A DNA stretch of 64,000 nucleotides from Ostrinia nubilalis (Eukaryota; Arthropoda; Insecta; Lepidoptera; Crambidae): assembly GCF_963855985.1 (NCBI RefSeq), contig NC_087112.1, positions 8,372,501 to 8,436,500 of the forward strand. Reading direction: 5' to 3'. How positions within the stretch are numbered: the first letter of the stretch is position 1; each line of letters starts with the position of its first letter. The notes below the pieces were generated by a model. That model was not told the DNA's origin. It worked only from the letters and a program-made list of their open reading frames with translations, and ran no database searches. The position numbers were made by a program, and so were the translations under genes. Positions 41,322 to 51,760 of this stretch are shown here, piece by piece.

Positions 41322-41410
41322 CATCATCATCAATGATTTCCATATTGAACGGTTGGCCTTTATGATGTCGTCGGTTCACCTTGTGGGTGGACATCCCACG
41401 CTGCGTTTTC
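41322..41410 (-). mobile_element. RTE-B 3' relic with deletions
   Basis: (CAT)n, ATGATTTCCATATTGAACGG, then a jump to TTTATGATGTCGTCGG and CACCTTGTGGGTGGACATCC. About 70 bp of the usual tail are missing. Confidence 0.65.
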
Positions 41411-41415
41411 CGTAA

Positions 41416-41990
41416 AAACCTTAATTAATATACCTAATAAACTAATTTTCTTCCAATGTGCGATGGCCCTTAGCTCAAACCACGCGTGTTTACCTCAGAA
41501 ACCTCTGGCAAACAAACTCTCTCGTACAAATCTAGGCTTTAGCACTTAAAGAATAAAGTCCAAAATGAACCCAGCCAAAATATAGGTCTGAAGAAAATAT
41601 ATGTACAGACGACAGCACATTAGGCTGTACATTTTTATTGCAAATTGAACCCTATGACAAATACATAAGACTTCACAGTGTTTGGCTTGATTTGCTAGCA
41701 TCTGTAGTATAGCTAGGTTACTTAACCAATTCGTGAGTTTCATTGGTTAATAATAAATAAGCTTCCTAATTGAATCGAAAGAATTGGAACATTCCAAGTT
41801 TCAATCTGTTACAATACAAATAATGTTGGTTCAATATACTTATTGATTGAATTTCAAAATTGTTTGACACAAAGTTAATATAAAGAAGTTAAGTTTATGA
41901 CCCAATTTTGAAGGTATATTTGCTAGAATTGTGCCTATTCAAGATATTAAAATGATTTTTAAAAGGAGACGACTCGGTTTTTTTTTTTCG
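41416..41990. other. No gene; AT-rich
   Basis: No feature supported. Confidence 0.4.
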
Positions 41991-41994
41991 AAAA

Positions 41995-42071
41995 ACATCC
42001 TAGACTGCATCCCACTTAACATCAGGTGCGATTGTGGTCAAATACCTGCCTTGTTATGCATAAAAAAAAAC
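41995..42071 (+). mobile_element. LINE-J 3' tail
   Basis: ACATCCTAGACTGCATCCCA, TCAGGTGCGATTGTGGTCAA and TTGTTATGCATAAAAAAAAA; the intact A-tail suggests a fairly young copy. Confidence 0.75.
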
Positions 42072-42110
42072 TTAAGCATAGATTTATACTTGCTATTGGT
42101 TTAATTTCTA

Positions 42111-42316
42111 TCCTACTAATATTATAAATGCTAAAGTTTGTATGGATGTCTGGATGTGAACATGTTTGTTACTCTTTCACGAAAAAACTACTGAACGGAT
42201 TTTGATGAAACTTTACAGTAGTATTGTTTATAACCCAGAATAATATATAGGCTATAATTTATGACGATCTGTGACAAACTAAATTTCACGCGGGTGAAGC
42301 CGCGGGCAAAAGCTAG
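42111..42316 (+). mobile_element. Hel-1 Helitron, complete
   Basis: 206 bp. It starts TCCTACTAATATTATAAATG after an A, and ends ACGCGGGTGAAGCCGCGGGC, AAAAGCTAG before a T: insertion exactly between A and T. CTACTGAACGGATTTTGATG is present. It is the clearest reference copy in the window. Confidence 0.9.
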
Positions 42317-42764
42317 TAATTGTATAAAACACAGACTCGAATCAACGTGCACATGTATGTCTGTCTATACTAATATCATTTTCACAAATAAAGTAACAGG
42401 TGACTATTGGAACCAAGGGAAGGCATTTTTTGTGACTTGCCCTTTATTTTGTGAATGTTTGTTTCTTTATGTATAATCACCCATTCAAGTGCCATTCGTA
42501 AAGTTAGCGTTATATTTATATTTCTGTCTGTGTCTAAAAGGAATTATCAAGAGAGATACACAACAATATGAGATGCACATAAAATTGAAAGCAAACTCCA
42601 ATACAGGTGAAAACTTCATTTGGCTCACACCTTTTGTACTTTCCAATATCCTCGATGGACCCACCCTTTTCCTTTTTTCAGGGCTGTCAACAAAAGAATG
42701 AAGTTTACTTTGTGTAAACATTTTCAGTATGTAACTTTTTGAAATAAGTTAATCAATAAGTTGA

Positions 42765-42851
42765 GTCACAAGGTGGACTGACGACCTCATAAAGGGCTCA
42801 TAAAGGCCTATGTTCAGCAGTAGACGTCTTATAGCTGAAATGATGATGATG
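42765..42851 (+). mobile_element. RTE-B insertion with 14-bp TSD
   Basis: AATCAATAAGTTGA (42751-42764) and AATCAATTAGTTGA (42852-42865), one mismatch. The insert has GGTGGACTGACGACCTCATA, then a deletion to GGCCTATGTTCAGCAGTAGA and a (ATG)n tail. Confidence 0.8.
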
Positions 42852-42865
42852 AATCAATTAGTTGA

Positions 42866-43530
42866 AAAAAATAGTACCTAACCTAAGTACTTAAATCCAA
42901 AAAGGGCAGTAAAATGTTAAGCCAAACATACTTTCATCAGATTTTAAGACTGTTGACAAAAAATGCTTCAGAAATATTTTTTTCAAATTGATGACATAAC
43001 CCATGTAACATCTTTAAGTACGAGTAGGTAAATTCTTATTGAACTATCATTAAACATTAAAAAAACTACTTTAGACAAAAACGTGAGCGATCGTGTCTTG
43101 TCTAGCTTAGGTACAGCAGTGGACTCCCAAAATGTCTAAAATGATGAGATAAGAAATAAAAAGATATAACGAAATTTTTACAGATATTTCAAAAAGGTAT
43201 TTCAGCAGAAATTTCAAATAATATTGGCGCAACCCTATTCACCCCATCCGCTCGCTACCCCAACATTTCTATATGCATAAGAATCCGTTATTTCTGATAT
43301 TCCTTGTATATCCGATTTTCTTACTGAGTTAGGATTACGAGTAACAAAATATTTCGCGTTTACTTTTTTATTTTCAAGTCAAATCGCGGTGTTTCATGTC
43401 AACTCTCGGATGAATAAACGAAAGATGACGTTTCACCCCTTTTTGGGGTGAAATTTGAATAACTCTGTGATAGAAGAAAATGATAAATCAATGTAGCCAA
43501 TGTTTAACCTAGGCGCAGAGCACCGACTTC
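42866..43530. other. No gene; one RTE-B trace
   Basis: 43107-43150 (GGTACAGCAGTGGACTCCCA, then AAAATGATGAG) is a faint RTE-B 3' relic. Otherwise nothing supported. Confidence 0.4.
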
Positions 43531-43533
43531 TAC

Positions 43534-43675
43534 GCCCGTACTCACAAACGATGCTTGCTTAAGTGAAGCAGTAAATGGAACGCACAGCGTTGAATAGAGC
43601 TCTGTGATTGGTTCGTGTGTTACCCTGTGCGTCCACGCGCACTGTGAGACCTTAGACCTTTTTGTGAATACGGGC
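43534..43675 (+). mobile_element. MITE-G copy 4, best preserved
   Basis: GCCCGTACTCACAAACGATG and TTTTTGTGAATACGGGC ends; full interior with GAACGCACAGCGTTGAATAG. 142 bp. Confidence 0.75.
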
Positions 43676-43715
43676 GTTAGTTGGCCGATAGTTGAGTTGG
43701 GCTGTTAATCAGTAT

Positions 43716-44038
43716 CTTCTTCTTCTTATTCGTTACGCTCTTGGCAGAGCGGTCGTGGTCACGTTGAGGCGTTGTTCACATCGGTTGTAGAGGCTGATAC
43801 AACTCTCCGCACGATCTCCCTCCATCTCTCTCTATTGTCAGACTGTCTGGTGCAGTCACATACGCCGTCTCCCACTGCCGATTTCACTTGGCCGGTCCAG
43901 CGTATTGGTGACCTGCGACGCGATCGGGTTCCTTCGACTTTTCCCTGGACGACCAGTCGTTCTATGGAGTTGTCATCCCGCCTCGAGACATGTCCGAAGT
44001 ATTGCAGTATGCGCGACTGTACTACTGTAACTGTACTG
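43716..44038 (-). mobile_element. LINE insertion with 10-bp TSD, open C-terminal frame
   Basis: Exact TSD TAATCAGTAT at 43706-43715 and 44039-44048. The plus strand begins CTTCTTCTTCTT, the reverse of an (AAG)n tail. The minus strand frame is open through the insert: ILQYFGHVSRRDDNSIERLV, then SPIRWTGQVKSAV and NRERWREIVRRVVSAST. FGHVSRRD...RW...NR-RW is a LINE ORF2 C-terminal pattern. 5'-truncated, no RT domain. Confidence 0.85.
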
Positions 44039-44440
44039 TAATCAGTATGGTTATGTATGAAAGTGCGCACATTGGATAAGCCGATTCTTCATACAAATTA
44101 GAATCGGGCCCAACTATAGGCCGACTAAAAGTCTGAAGTCTGCGCCTAGGCTTAGAATTTGTTTTTTTTTATACTACTGAAATGCAGTTGCAACTAGTGC
44201 TAGCGGTTTACTCTATAGCATTTGGTATTTGACACCATTCACACTAAAAAAAATCTATAGCACAATTTTTTTTAACACACTTCATTCTGGTCTTAAAAAC
44301 TCAATTAATTTTATTCAACTGTAAATTAGGATTTCTGGTTGCATTAAATAGGCAAATAGTGACGTCATCGGCTTATATTGCCCTACAAAATCTATATGAG
44401 TCGTTTTGACAGACAATTAAATTTTTTATAATAGGCACTT

Positions 44441-44548
44441 CGTTCGTTTCAGCCAAATGACGTTCACTGCTGGACAAAGGCCTCGGGACCAAGGTTTTCC
44501 ACAATGAACGGTCCTGCGCTGCCCGCATCCAGGCTCTTCCTGCGACTC
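44441..44548 (-). mobile_element. RTE-A insertion with 8-bp TSD
   Basis: AGGCACTT at 44433-44440 and 44549-44556. The insert starts CGTTCGTTTCAGCCAAATGA and includes CACAATGAACGGTCCTGCGC. Confidence 0.75.
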
Positions 44549-44973
44549 AGGCACTTACTTTTAAGTTTATTTTAAGTAATTTTACTCATTACTTACAAAA
44601 TTCCGTGAATAATTATATTCAGCTTTTTTTTGGGACACCGGAACCGTTCCGAATTTGTCAACCAAAATATTTGCGGTCCAATTAAATACTCGTATAAAGG
44701 AGGCATATATGTACCATCTAAAACACAATCAGCAGCTATGTATGTACTTTATGTGCTTAGAATAAGCGCTATTTTCCAACAAAAATATGTACCCTGATGT
44801 ACGGCGGACTGTACCCTCTGTACATACAAAGCTTTTAAGGTCAAAAATAAGGGTTTGAAGCCAAACATTGGCCTTTGATGCCAAAACGTTGGTGTACACA
44901 ACAAATATGATGGCGAATAGGTAGGGGTTTTCAATGCTTTTCTCATTTTTCCCGTACGAAATAGGTATCCTCA

Positions 44974-45290
44974 TAAATTTATTTTTGTAAGTAGGCTTTT
45001 AAAAAGCACTTTTACACGTCCCAGTATTAACCCTACCACTGCTTCGGGACAATAAATGGGCCAGTGCTGAGAAGAAGTGAGAAGAATAGTGTCTAGACAA
45101 ACCTAAAGAGGATTTAGGACGCTATTTGGATCAAATATGTAATTGCTCAATAATGAATAATAAATAAAAAAAAAAAAAGCAGCGCAAGAAATTCAGTCAC
45201 TATTGACAGCCTCTTTTTCAAGGGTTTACAGTCTTTAAAATATACATAGCTATGAATATTTATGCGAGCTAGGTATTTTGATATACTCGT
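44974..45290 (-). mobile_element. LINE-P 3' UTR split by a retroinsertion
   Basis: Minus-strand LINE-P: GCCTAGCTCGCATAAAT-like block near 45280, then GTGACTGAATTTCTTGCGCT, interrupted at 45082-45178, then CTCAGCACTGGCCCATTTAT and TACTGGGACGTGTAAAAGTG. Matches 22560-22790 in order. Confidence 0.75.
45082..45178 (+). mobile_element. Nested LINE C-terminus with poly(A)
   Basis: The insert carries a frame EDLGRYLDQICNCSIMNNK then TAA, followed by a run of A residues. A stop codon that near the poly(A) fits a LINE with almost no 3' UTR. It lies inside LINE-P in the opposite orientation. TSD not resolved. Confidence 0.65.
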
Positions 45291-45374
45291 ACATATATTT
45301 TGTTGACACAAATGTTTTTTTAACAGGTTGTACATTAGCATCTTTAACAACTTACATATTGCTAAATAAATTAA

Positions 45375-45619
45375 ATCGGCAGGGCACATAGTACGCAGAA
45401 CAGAACTGACGGCCGATGGGGCAGCAAGGTTCTGGAGTGGAGGCCACGTACCGAAAAACATAGCGAGTGACGTTCACATACACAATGGACCGACGATCTC
45501 ATAAAAGGTAGTAAGAAGGTGCTGGATGCAGGCCGCTACCAACCGGGCGAATTAGAAATCATTGGGGGAGGCCTTTGTTCAGCAGTGGACGTCTTATGGC
45601 TGAAATGATGATGATGATG
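45375..45619 (+). mobile_element. RTE-B C-terminus with frameshift
   Basis: Encodes SAGHIVRRTELTADGAARFW, then shifts frame around 45470-45520, and continues WMQAATNRAN and the SLGEAFVQQWTSYG end, then a (ATG)n tail. The longest RTE-B piece in the window; AGHIVRRT also occurs in the 18731 copy. Confidence 0.85.
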
Positions 45620-45890
45620 AAATATTACATAGATAAGTTTTACGCTGTTCTTGTTAACCTTTAAACTATTCCAAATAGACAATATCATACTTAGGAGTGA
45701 TGCCAAAATTTGGGATAAATTCAAACTAAGTTACACATGAAACTAGTTTCAATTTGGCGATAGTTAACAACTTGTTACAACTTGCAAGTTAGGTAACTTG
45801 TTCTTACTTGTTTTTAGGGTAGTGAACTTGAGTTTCTAAACGCCAGTATATTTAGCGGTTGAAGTTTTTCTATTTCAGTTCTATTTATTT
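45620..45890. other. No gene; AT-rich
   Basis: No feature supported. Confidence 0.35.
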
Positions 45891-46005
45891 ACCAGTTTTT
45901 GCCCGTGGCTTTGCTCGCCTTAATTTCGGTTTGTACAAATAGTCAGTATCGTTTAGCCTTTATGTTTTAGTTTCATCGAAATCCCTTCAGCAGTTTTTGC
46001 ATGAA
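45891..46005 (-). mobile_element. Hel-1 fragment
   Basis: CAGTTTTTGCCCGTGGCTTT, GCTCGCCTTAATTTCGGTTT and GCAGTTTTTGCATG; both termini eroded. Confidence 0.5.
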
Positions 46006-46064
46006 ACAAATCTGGTGCTGTGGCCTGTGCCCTATAAAAGGTTAAAGAAAAAGTAAACTGCTTT

Positions 46065-46130
46065 AGGTGGTATTTGAACTTGCTACTTTTCGCTTGCCGC
46101 AGCAGAGTAGTGCATAGGCACTATAGTTAA
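46065..46130 (-). repeat. tRNA-like SINE relic
   Basis: GGTATTTGAACTTGCTACTT and GCCGCAGCAGAGTAGTGCAT resemble a reverse B-box and an A-box region; weak. Confidence 0.35.
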
Positions 46131-46467
46131 AACAAATTATTTATTAAATAGACAAAAGACAGAAGAAAAATGTCAACCCATTTTCACCCTTAAAAGAAAT
46201 CCCAGTTACTTACCCACTTCATTGAGATTTACTAGAAGAAGAATCATTGCTAAATCAACTTTAATGTAAGGTATTATGGTTCAAATTCAACTATACAGAA
46301 AGAGGTCATTCACGACCAAATTTATAACTACCCTCACAAGGAAGGTATGAGCTATGGGGTCCATCTTTATTCATGGGGACTTATTTATAGAGCACTTTAT
46401 TAAAACCGGTATTTGAATCGACCAGATTCAGAAAAGTAACTATTTTAAATAAAAGGATAAATATTTA

Positions 46468-46600
46468 AAAATAAAAACTATCCTATATCCTTTTCCAATG
46501 TCTAAGCTACCCTAAGACGAAGTTTTATCAAAATCGGTTCAGTAGTTTACCCGCTAATCCGTGACAAACATACAACATTTTCGAACTTTACTACGGATGA
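46468..46600 (-). mobile_element. Hel-1 internal fragment
   Basis: ATAAAAACTATCCTATATCC, TTTTATCAAAATCGGTTCAG and TAGTTTACCCGCTAATCC match the interior of the 3788 copy; both ends missing. Confidence 0.6.
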
Positions 46601-46605
46601 AAGTG

Positions 46606-47555
46606 GATTTTATCATTTGTCAAACCTTGTTTTATGGGCCGTTAGGCGTGTCGTAAAGTTTTGACGATTATAATATCGGAGATCGTAATAATTTTATGAG
46701 TTTTTATTGTAATTACTGATTGAGATATCTTCTAGCCGAGTGATTTGAAAGCGTTAATGTTTTTAAGTGTATTCGGGGTCTATTTTAAGAGAATTGGCAA
46801 ATTTTCAGGAAAGGACTTATGAACAACTTTTAAAATGGGGTCAGAGAGAAAACATGAACTGTTCCGTACGTTTTGGTTAAATCAATTAAATATTAACTTT
46901 TGTATGAGAAATTAAGTGATTTGTTCTCTGCTATTGAATCTTTAGTAAAAGTTGTTTATAATCATGAGTAAAGAAGCCCTTCGGAGTCAATTGTGTTTAC
47001 ACGACTTCACTAAAAAGAGGTTAAGTTTTTAGTGTAAGACTTTATTTTTTACGTACTTTCTGTAGCCTGAATGGATTTTTAACCGACTAAAAAGGAAGAG
47101 ATTCTCAATATTCGCCTACTACGTTCGCGCTAAGTTTGCCGGTCGGTAGAATGCGCGTCCCCTCCCCCAACCGCGATTAAACGCAATTAGTATGTCTTAT
47201 TTTACGCAAATACACAATTTTTATCAATAAAAATAAATAAAAAATATTTTAAATATAGTTTGATAAAGTTATAGACGCTTCCCTTCGAGTGACGTCATAT
47301 CGCTAGCGGCAAACTTTAAGTGAACGGATAGTATAAGAGTCTGGACTTTTAAAATAAAATTCTCTAGAATTTTCGAATGACTAGATGGAAGCCCTGCTTA
47401 TGCTAGACATTGCTTGCAATCATGGCGTCCCTTAAGGACACAAGCAATGAAATAACCATCGTTATTAACACCCAGAGTCGGCCGTAATTGTGGCAGCCAG
47501 AGGAAATGGCTCGAAAAATTACTTACTATTGTACAAGAGTTGTGGGGACGATTCT
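46606..47555. other. No gene; AT-rich
   Basis: No feature supported; 47140-47175 is locally C-rich. Confidence 0.4.
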
Positions 47556-47560
47556 GGAGT

Positions 47561-47580
47561 CGCTCGACATTTGTCGAGCG
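47561..47580. repeat. Perfect 9-bp hairpin
   Basis: CGCTCGACA-TT-TGTCGAGCG, 27 bp from the Hel-2 terminus at 47607. Confidence 0.7.
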
Positions 47581-47606
47581 GTGCACTTTTGGGGTTTATG
47601 CTAGAA

Positions 47607-47789
47607 CTAGCGGCCGCCCGCGACTTCGTACGAGTGGACTCCGTTTTATTTAGGGGTAAATTTTGCAAAATCCCGTCTTAGTGAGCAAAGAACTACGTTC
47701 TTAAAGGAACCCTCACGCAGAGACTCCTAGCACTTGTAGTTTCTGAGATTTCGTGATGAGTGATGAGGGAATGAGTCAGCTTTTATAGA
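47607..47789 (-). mobile_element. Hel-2 Helitron, diverged
   Basis: CTAGCGGCCGCCCGCGACTT and ACGAGTGGACTCCG define the minus-strand 3' end. The interior differs from the 8226 and 57880 copies after about 60 bp, suggesting a sub-family with another body. Confidence 0.65.
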
Positions 47790-48140
47790 TATAAATGTAG
47801 CTTCGAGTGATGTCAAATGAACATAATTTGTTTAAACAAGCTTTATATTGACTTCACTTGTTAGTATGTGTGGGACAAATCTTGCAACTGAATTTAAGAC
47901 CAGTTCTCCTCAACCGATTGAGCTGAAATTTGGTATACTTATGTAAGTACGATGACAATGCAATATTATGGTACCATTGAGCTGGTCTGATGATGGAGTC
48001 GGGAGGTGGCCATAGGAACTCCTAAACAAAACGGCGGAAACTCATCGAGTTTGGGTTCGTTGGATTTGTCTTTTCGAGCACTTTAGTGTTAGATAATGTC
48101 CAGGGTCCTGAGATTAAGATATAACTAAAAAGTGTAAAAT
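47790..48140. other. No gene; nothing recognised
   Basis: No feature supported. Confidence 0.4.
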
Positions 48141-48307
48141 AAAATTATAATAAAAATAAACTTTTTTAAAAACAAGCTTTTATTCTGAATTTCGAAAGCT
48201 TGTAGCGCAAACAGAGAAAAAGAGGAATAAATTCCATGCGCGATACAAACTTTCGAAATTCAGAATAAAAGCTTATTTTTAAAAAAGTTTATTTTTATTA
48301 TAATTTT
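48141..48307. mobile_element. Fold-back element, about 61-bp arms
   Basis: 48144-48204 (ATTATAATAAAAATAAAC..., ...TTTATTCTGAATTTCGAAAG) pairs with 48244-48304 with few mismatches, around a 39-nt loop. AT-rich ends with no clear TSD. Non-coding; the transcript would be a long hairpin. Confidence 0.8.
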
Positions 48308-48945
48308 TTAATTATATTCTTTCGTATTAGACGAAATATTTCGAGCGATTCCAGACTAACCACCGTGACTCAACATTGCTAATTGTGCGAACAGATGGAA
48401 GTAAGAATTCATCGATACAGAAACTGTTTCATACTTTATGTCATTACAATAAAGTCTAATTTCCTGCTTCACTTCAACTCGGAATATTGCGATGGGCAAA
48501 TTCTTGCAATCAGCGGAATTAGAAGTCTGATTAATTGAAATAAAAGTACGGAATGAGGATAATTTGTGTTATATTATTATTAGAATAATTGCAGGGCCAA
48601 AGGGCAAGGCATTCTCATTTCAATTCCATTTCAAGTTTTGCGTAAACTTATCAAGTGGATCTGCAAAATAATAGTGAATATTCTCTTTAATTTCATCTAA
48701 CGAAACGTATTATTTGTAATTGATATTAATAGCTAACCTAACTAAGCAAAGTCCGTTACGAAGGGTCAACAATTATGCGGACTATTGTTTCAATATTACC
48801 TCCTAAAGGGTTTTAAATATGAATAAAATCGAAGATGAAACTCAACCTGGTATTTACACTATGGTTTTAATCGTACAATCAAATATCAAATCAAATTATA
48901 TTCGCGTCATTATACCTACCTGATTTAATTAAAGTACTAAGAGCT
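48308..48945. other. No gene; AT-rich
   Basis: No feature supported. Confidence 0.4.
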
Positions 48946-48950
48946 TCCTT

Positions 48951-49000
48951 CTAAGGAAGTTTTTATCCAGCAGTGGACGTCCTTTGAAACAAACGAACCC
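48951..49000 (+). mobile_element. RTE-A 3' relic
   Basis: TTTATCCAGCAGTGGACGTC then CTTTGAAACAAACGAAC. Confidence 0.6.
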
Positions 49001-49190
49001 GTTTTAAAAACAGGAGTTTACGAACCACTAATGTATATGGTTTCCCCAAAACAAAAACCTACCGCAGCGTCACGAAACCGTATTAATTACTCCAAAATAA
49101 TGGGTATCCCGTCATTTTTTATGATACGAGAGAATTTATTACCCACAGAATTTGCTGTGGTTTCAAATGTGTCCGGGTTTTGGTGTTATA

Positions 49191-49410
49191 CAGGATGTCC
49201 CGAAATTTGCACGTCACACTGACACCAGAGGTAAATGAGCATAACGCATTGACGAGTAACGAGTATATTGAGTCCATTTAAAAAAATAATTTAATGAGTC
49301 ATATTTCAAAACTCATGATACTATTCTATGGACATATGAAGCTTGATCGATGCGTCTTAGACTCAGCTAACTCCAGTGTCAGTGTGACGTGCTAATTTTG
49401 GGACACCCTG
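49191..49410. mobile_element. Mariner-type MITE, TA-flanked
   Basis: CAGGATGTCCCGAAATTTGC and the reverse of ATTTTGGGACACCCTG, continuing into ACGTCACACTGACAC in both arms. TA at 49189-49190 and 49411-49412. 220 bp, non-coding. It differs from MITE-T; another member's end lies at 52944. Confidence 0.85.
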
Positions 49411-49998
49411 TATATTAACATGTGTTTGCCTTTGCGCAGCATTTTTACAGCGTTACGAAATATGCCACCGGTGATTTAGGAAGTGGCGGTATACAAGCTA
49501 TGGCCGCGACTTTGTCTATGTCAAAATTTAGATTTATAACGAATACTTGTCGGACAGATTCATTGTAAAACGAAAAGACTATCCATTGTATATTAATGGA
49601 GTAAAAAATAGAATAGAGTAGTTTTTCTATTCCATTACTAAACAGGTTCAACAAAATCCGTAGAGTTCGAATCAAGTAACTTTTCCAGATTTATCTGTCT
49701 ATTGATATATTAGTCTAAATTGATTTTTCATAGAGTACAGTCTCTAAGTTGAAAAGAAACTGAAATAATAATTAAAAAACAAATATAAATTGATATGCGG
49801 TAATATTTCTCCAGCTTTATTCGTATTTTTCTGGGATAAACCACAAGGAAAGGAAAGTCCTCGCTCCGTCGTAATACAATCGTCTTCTCTTTTTACTCGT
49901 AATTCTCATTCCTCATTATAAACTATCTTTCATCCGTCATCCTACTATTCCGTTACACACAAAACTCATTAATCCTACATACATAAAATTCCACGTTC
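49411..49998. other. No gene; AT-rich
   Basis: No feature supported. Confidence 0.4.
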
Positions 49999-50000
49999 CA

Positions 50001-50120
50001 ATCATCATCAGGTCATTTAGTCTCCATTGCAGGAGCACGACCCTCTCTATTCAACCAGATGCAAATGGAGGATTCGGCCGCCATTTGCACACTCCACACT
50101 GGCCAGACGGGTTGGGGAAT
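50001..50120 (-). mobile_element. LINE-E 3' piece
   Basis: (ATC)n, then GTCATTTAGTCTCCATTGCA, GGAGCACGACCCTCTCTATT and CACTGGCCAGACGGGTTGGG: the reverse of 29829-29946. Confidence 0.75.
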
Positions 50121-50142
50121 CCAGATGTTCCTATTTCTTTAT

Positions 50143-50258
50143 GCAGAAAAAAGCAGCAGCATTTGACTGCAATCGCATCTGGTGTTAAGTGAAATGCAGT
50201 CTAGGATGGTACAAGGCCCTGCATGTGCCTATTCACTCTCGCCTTGAAAGGGCCTGGA
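50143..50258 (-). mobile_element. LINE-J 3' tail
   Basis: ATTTGACTGCAATCGCATCT, TTAAGTGAAATGCAGTCTAG and GTGCCTATTCACTCTCGCCT. Confidence 0.7.
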
Positions 50259-50304
50259 TTAAAATGTTCGAGAAAGATTAAAGTGTATGTTTCTTTCTTA
50301 GTTG

Positions 50305-50494
50305 CACTGAAAAAATGTTTGGTTACTGCTTACACAACAAAAGTGACCACCGAACTAAGTGTTAACTATAACTAAACTAAGTCTAGCTCATTCAGAATTA
50401 TTTGTTTAATTTACACAACATTTTGTTCCTCATAACCAAAGTGTTCGGTGGTCACTTTTGTTGTGTAAGCAGTAACCAAACATTTTTTTCAGTG
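50305..50494. mobile_element. Fold-back element, about 51-bp arms
   Basis: 50305-50355 (CACTGAAAAAATGTTTGGTT...) and 50443-50494 are complementary except for one extra T in the right arm. 87-bp loop. Ends CACTGAAAAAA; superfamily unassigned because no TSD is clear. Confidence 0.85.
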
Positions 50495-50733
50495 TGCTTA
50501 TGTATTGTATTGTAGGTACAAAATAATGTCTACAGTCTTAAAGCCTTATAATTAAAATCGTTTTGCAAACACAATCTGATAAGAACTAAGCACTAGTACA
50601 AACTAAACTTACCTAAGCACTAATACCACCTTGTGTGGTGGCAATAAATGCTATTTTGGAACAAAAATGTTCTGTATACAAACACTGACCAGTTTACCGA
50701 TATTACGATGCATAATCGATACATCGTTACGTA

Positions 50734-50804
50734 ACGAGTGAAAGGAGTCGAACCTCGACCCTGCGACCCCGGGCAACCACTCAACACTTGCCTATCCCAC
50801 AGTA
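50734..50804 (-). repeat. tRNA-derived SINE head
   Basis: The minus strand has GATAGGCAAGTGTTGAGTGG (A-box region) and GAGGTTCGACTCC (B-box). No acceptor pairing. Confidence 0.6.
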
Positions 50805-51107
50805 ATGTGTGCCAAAGTAAAATGAACTTTAATACGTGTATTTAGAGTTGTAGATCGCATATCAATGTGAAAGATAAGGTAATAGCAACTTACACAATGG
50901 ACCCGTTAGAGTAGTGAGAGGTTTTGTAAGGTATCAGGTTCAGTTTTCTGTTCGAGTATTAAAATCACTAACATTAAAATCTTTTGTAGGAGGCCCTTTT
51001 ATTTTCATTTCATACAAATGCTTTTATGTTGTACTTGTTGCTCATAAATAATAATATTTTATATTAGTTTAACACCATTCTTTAGAAACATTTAAAAAAT
51101 AGTGATG

Positions 51108-51175
51108 GTATAATGATTAGAACTAGGCTACCTATTTTAACAGAGGTCACAGTTTTGATTCCCGCACAAAACAAA
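51108..51175 (+). repeat. tRNA-derived SINE head
   Basis: GATGGTATAATGATTAGAAC as A-box region and GTCACAGTTTTGATTCCCGC as B-box region, followed by an A-rich stretch. Confidence 0.5.
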
Positions 51176-51248
51176 ATACAGGTTTTTTTGCCATATAATT
51201 ATTCTGTTAGGTCTAATTTGTGTTTTATGTACTCGTATGATGAATGAA

Positions 51249-51362
51249 GTGAACTGACGACCTCATAAAGCTAGCAGAAAGGCACTGGATGCAGGCCGCT
51301 ACCAGCCGGGCTGGTAGCGGCCGGGATTTTCAGCAGTGGACGTCCTGTGGCTGAAATAATTA
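51249..51362 (+). mobile_element. RTE-B 3' piece with internal palindrome
   Basis: GACGACCTCATAAAGCTAGC, GGCACTGGATGCAGGCCGCT, then a 14-bp perfect palindromic pair (51294-51307 and 51309-51322, GGCCGCTACCAGCC) where other copies continue to GGGCGATGTGG. It resumes at TTTTCAGCAGTGGACGTCCT. Confidence 0.8.
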
Positions 51363-51606
51363 TCATAATGACAACATCGCATTTCAAGTCTCAGCTCTTA
51401 TATTTTATTTGAATTTACTCATGGGAACATTCAATACAATTACAAAATCTCAATCACTTAGATAACCTTTTGTCTAAGACAGACAGACTGTCCATCAATA
51501 CATTACATTATTGAACAACCGTGAATGTGATTGTAATTTAAGCTTTTGTAATGTGAATCTATTATTTGTATAATCACTATTTAAGTTCTGGGTTCTTTTT
51601 AAAGAT

Positions 51607-51755
51607 TCATCATCGTCATCATTTCAGCCCCAATACGTCTACTACGGAACATAGGCCTCTCTCAATAATTTACAAACTGGCCCGTTGCTAGCGGTCTGCA
51701 TCCAGCACCTTCCTGCAACCTGCAACCTTCATAGTGTCATCTGACCACCTTGTAG
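51607..51755 (-). mobile_element. RTE-B 3' piece
   Basis: CATCGTCATCATTTCAGCCC, GAACATAGGCCTCTCTCAAT, GGTCTGCATCCAGCACCTTC and an extra CTGCAAC repeat (CCTGCAACCTGCAACCTTC). Confidence 0.7.
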
Positions 51756-51760
51756 CAGTT

